Both the position numbers and the translations under genes were made by a program. A stretch of 64,000 bases of DNA, taken from contig NC_135141.1 of assembly GCF_051014445.1 (NCBI RefSeq), positions 25,257,422-25,321,421 on the forward strand, in the 5' to 3' direction. The notes under the pieces were generated by a model that was not told where the DNA came from, ran no database searches, and saw only the letters and a program-made list of their open reading frames with translations. Positions 62,350-64,000 of this stretch are shown in pieces. The DNA comes from Colletes latitarsis. Taxonomy: Eukaryota; Arthropoda; Insecta; Hymenoptera; Colletidae. The first letter of the stretch is position 1; every line of letters starts with the position of its first letter.

Positions 62350-64000
62350 TAGAAAACCTGTAGGAAAAATAGACGTTATACTGCACGGTTGTTATTGTGC
62401 AACGGTGCCTTCGGCAATAGCGTTTCATTCATAAACATAAGCATACAAGGAAGAGAGTTTGGTCGGTGGCTAAGATGCATAGGCAGGCATAGTGGTGCGG
62501 GCCTGAAGGGTTAATGAGCTATAGCCCTTCCCGTCCACTCGTAAACCCGCGCCGTGGCAAAGGTCTCTGCCTGCCGGCTGATTCCGTGGCTACAATATGT
62601 ATTCCGTTTGGTTAGACCGCGTAGCTGTGACTTAGTTCGGAGAGGGCTGCTTTGCCGCTCGCCTGGTCTCCAATTACGCGTCTTCGATCGCGGTCTGATA
62701 CGCCGCAGTCTTCCCAAAGGGGTATTTCTCTAATAATATGCTCGCCGGAGTCGTTAGTTCCTTTAAGGGAAGGTTCTGATTTAACCCTTCCTTCCAGCCA
62801 GTTCATTAACACGCTATCCTCGTGATCAGCGATGTTTCATCTTCGTGGCTCCGTAGAGGAAAGAATTTTCACAAATTTTTCGCTCCAAATTCCCCTTTGC
62901 GGATCCTATTCGCCTTTCCAGGATGCAGTGGGTCGTATCGTCTCGGTTCCGCGTCGGGTGCAAGGACCAAAAGGACGCTCGGTCGGTGATATAGTCCTGA
63001 GGACTCGCGCAGCGTCTCACGCGAACGTCGAAGGTCCGCCGATAGGCTGGTTTCCGTCTCCTTCCTGTATCTTCGTTCTCCGTCGCTGTCGCTTTACCGG
63101 GTGAACGTCGTCCTTGCATTGAAAAAGCAGCAAGGTCGTCGAGGACTTATATAGCTCGATCCGACGGAGCCACGGTTCGAAGCCCTCGCCGAGGCAGAGT
63201 CCTGCACGGCGTCCTTTTCGATTCTCCCTCTCGGTTCGCTTCTCCTCTCTCGTTGATCCTTTTTCTCCGCTCTCCCGTACACCGAAGGTGTCCTGCCTCC
63301 GTAACTCTCCAGCACCGAGCAAACTGTGCATTACTTATCTTCGCGGCTCTAGACGCTCCCACACGAAGCACGGACCCCTGATATACGAGAGTAGCGACGA
63401 AATCGTCGTCGCCGGGTAACCGGAGAGAGATAAAACGTCCGAGCAGTCGCCGGGGAACGACGCGATTCGTTACGCTCGTGTTGCTTTTCGACGACGATTT
63501 TTGTGTCGCCGGGTAACGAGACGTTTTACGATACCGTGCACGACCCCCGATCGAATTATTACCGAGGATCTCTGGTGCCTTCTGACCCTCTACCGATCGG
63601 GCATCTCAAGATATTCGAATCTCGATCTAACGTGCAAAAAAGCTAGATGTATAGTACGGGCCACGATACAGCGAGGTCACAAACTCGAGTAGGCGTCACA
63701 GTTTACACGTTTCCGCTCCCGAAACAAGTGAATTGACGGAAATACACGAGTCTTTAATAGCTAATTTACCTGCTTATGATATATGCATGTAGAAAATGAA
63801 AAAAGGTAGTGTAATTACGACCTCGCTATATCGCTGTACTTGGACTTGCAGAGGTTCTCGAATCGACGTAATTCGACTGTATTTCATAATCGTATTTTGA
63901 TCGAGGTCCCATGAAATTGAGATAGAGAAACGATCGTTCGATCCCGGCTAGAGATGCTCCAAGGAACGGGCGATTGGCGCCTGTAAAATAATCTGTCGCA
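62350..64000. other. Unique DNA, no gene recognised
   Basis: No supported gene. TTATATA at 63147-63153 could be a TATA-like box but has no partner evidence. CGCCGGGTAAC occurs twice, at 63410-63420 and 63508-63518, a short repeat of unknown meaning. Confidence 0.4.

Noticed and set aside
62499..62795. GGGTTAA near 62507 and TTAACCC near 62781 as ends of a further TTAA element
   Set aside because: The ends point outward instead of inward, so they cannot bound one element.

Overview
The window looks like a gene-poor stretch of an insect nuclear genome. The evidence is many short frames and no long intact one, a Jockey-type retrotransposon remnant, several TTAA-flanked miniature elements, CpG-rich unique DNA, and long intron-like gaps. 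The general feel is hymenopteran (bee-like), but no sequence here proves that, so the assignment is tentative. I found no protein-coding gene that I can support. The DNA is either intergenic or lies inside one or more very large introns. The best candidate for a gene start is a CpG-rich, stop-poor block at about 23.4-25.7 kb, and it is weak.

The dominant structure is one repeat family present as ten copies or fragments (15.7, 19.3, 29.3, 34.4, 38.6, 42.6, 45.8, 48.7, 52.8 and 57.9 kb), about 11.6 kb or 18% of the window. Intact copies have terminal inverted repeats (TIRs) of about 100 bp or more, beginning CAGGGTGTTCGGCCACCCC. They sit next to TA on both sides. Inside they carry tandem blocks of a 143-144 bp unit (module A), and in four copies a second unit of about 340 bp (module B). 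They therefore behave both as transposable elements and as small dispersed satellite arrays. One copy has a dimeric higher-order pattern, and one very short copy has neither module.

The second notable object is a fold-back element at 26565-28727. It has two 857-bp arms that differ at only three positions I can find, separated by a 449-bp spacer. Each arm holds a tRNA-like stretch with box A- and box B-like sequences. A third is a 275-bp tandem array (four units, 44628-45727) whose units stay open on both strands. A broken fifth copy lies beyond a TIR element, which implies a duplication across the element.

Smaller mobile sequences are five TTAA-flanked miniature elements with short TIRs (10.25, 12.85, 13.80, 57.29 and 62.19 kb), a further TTAA-type element at 42.53-43.57 kb with a TIR-family copy inside it, and a Jockey-like reverse transcriptase pseudogene at 57.64-59.41 kb split by another copy. 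The rest is unique DNA: CpG-rich or CT-rich blocks, a few AT-rich islands (40.3-40.9, 54.0-54.6 kb), an 80-bp local duplication near the left end, and scattered E-box pairs. No rRNA, canonical tRNA, CRISPR or known microRNA was recognised by eye.
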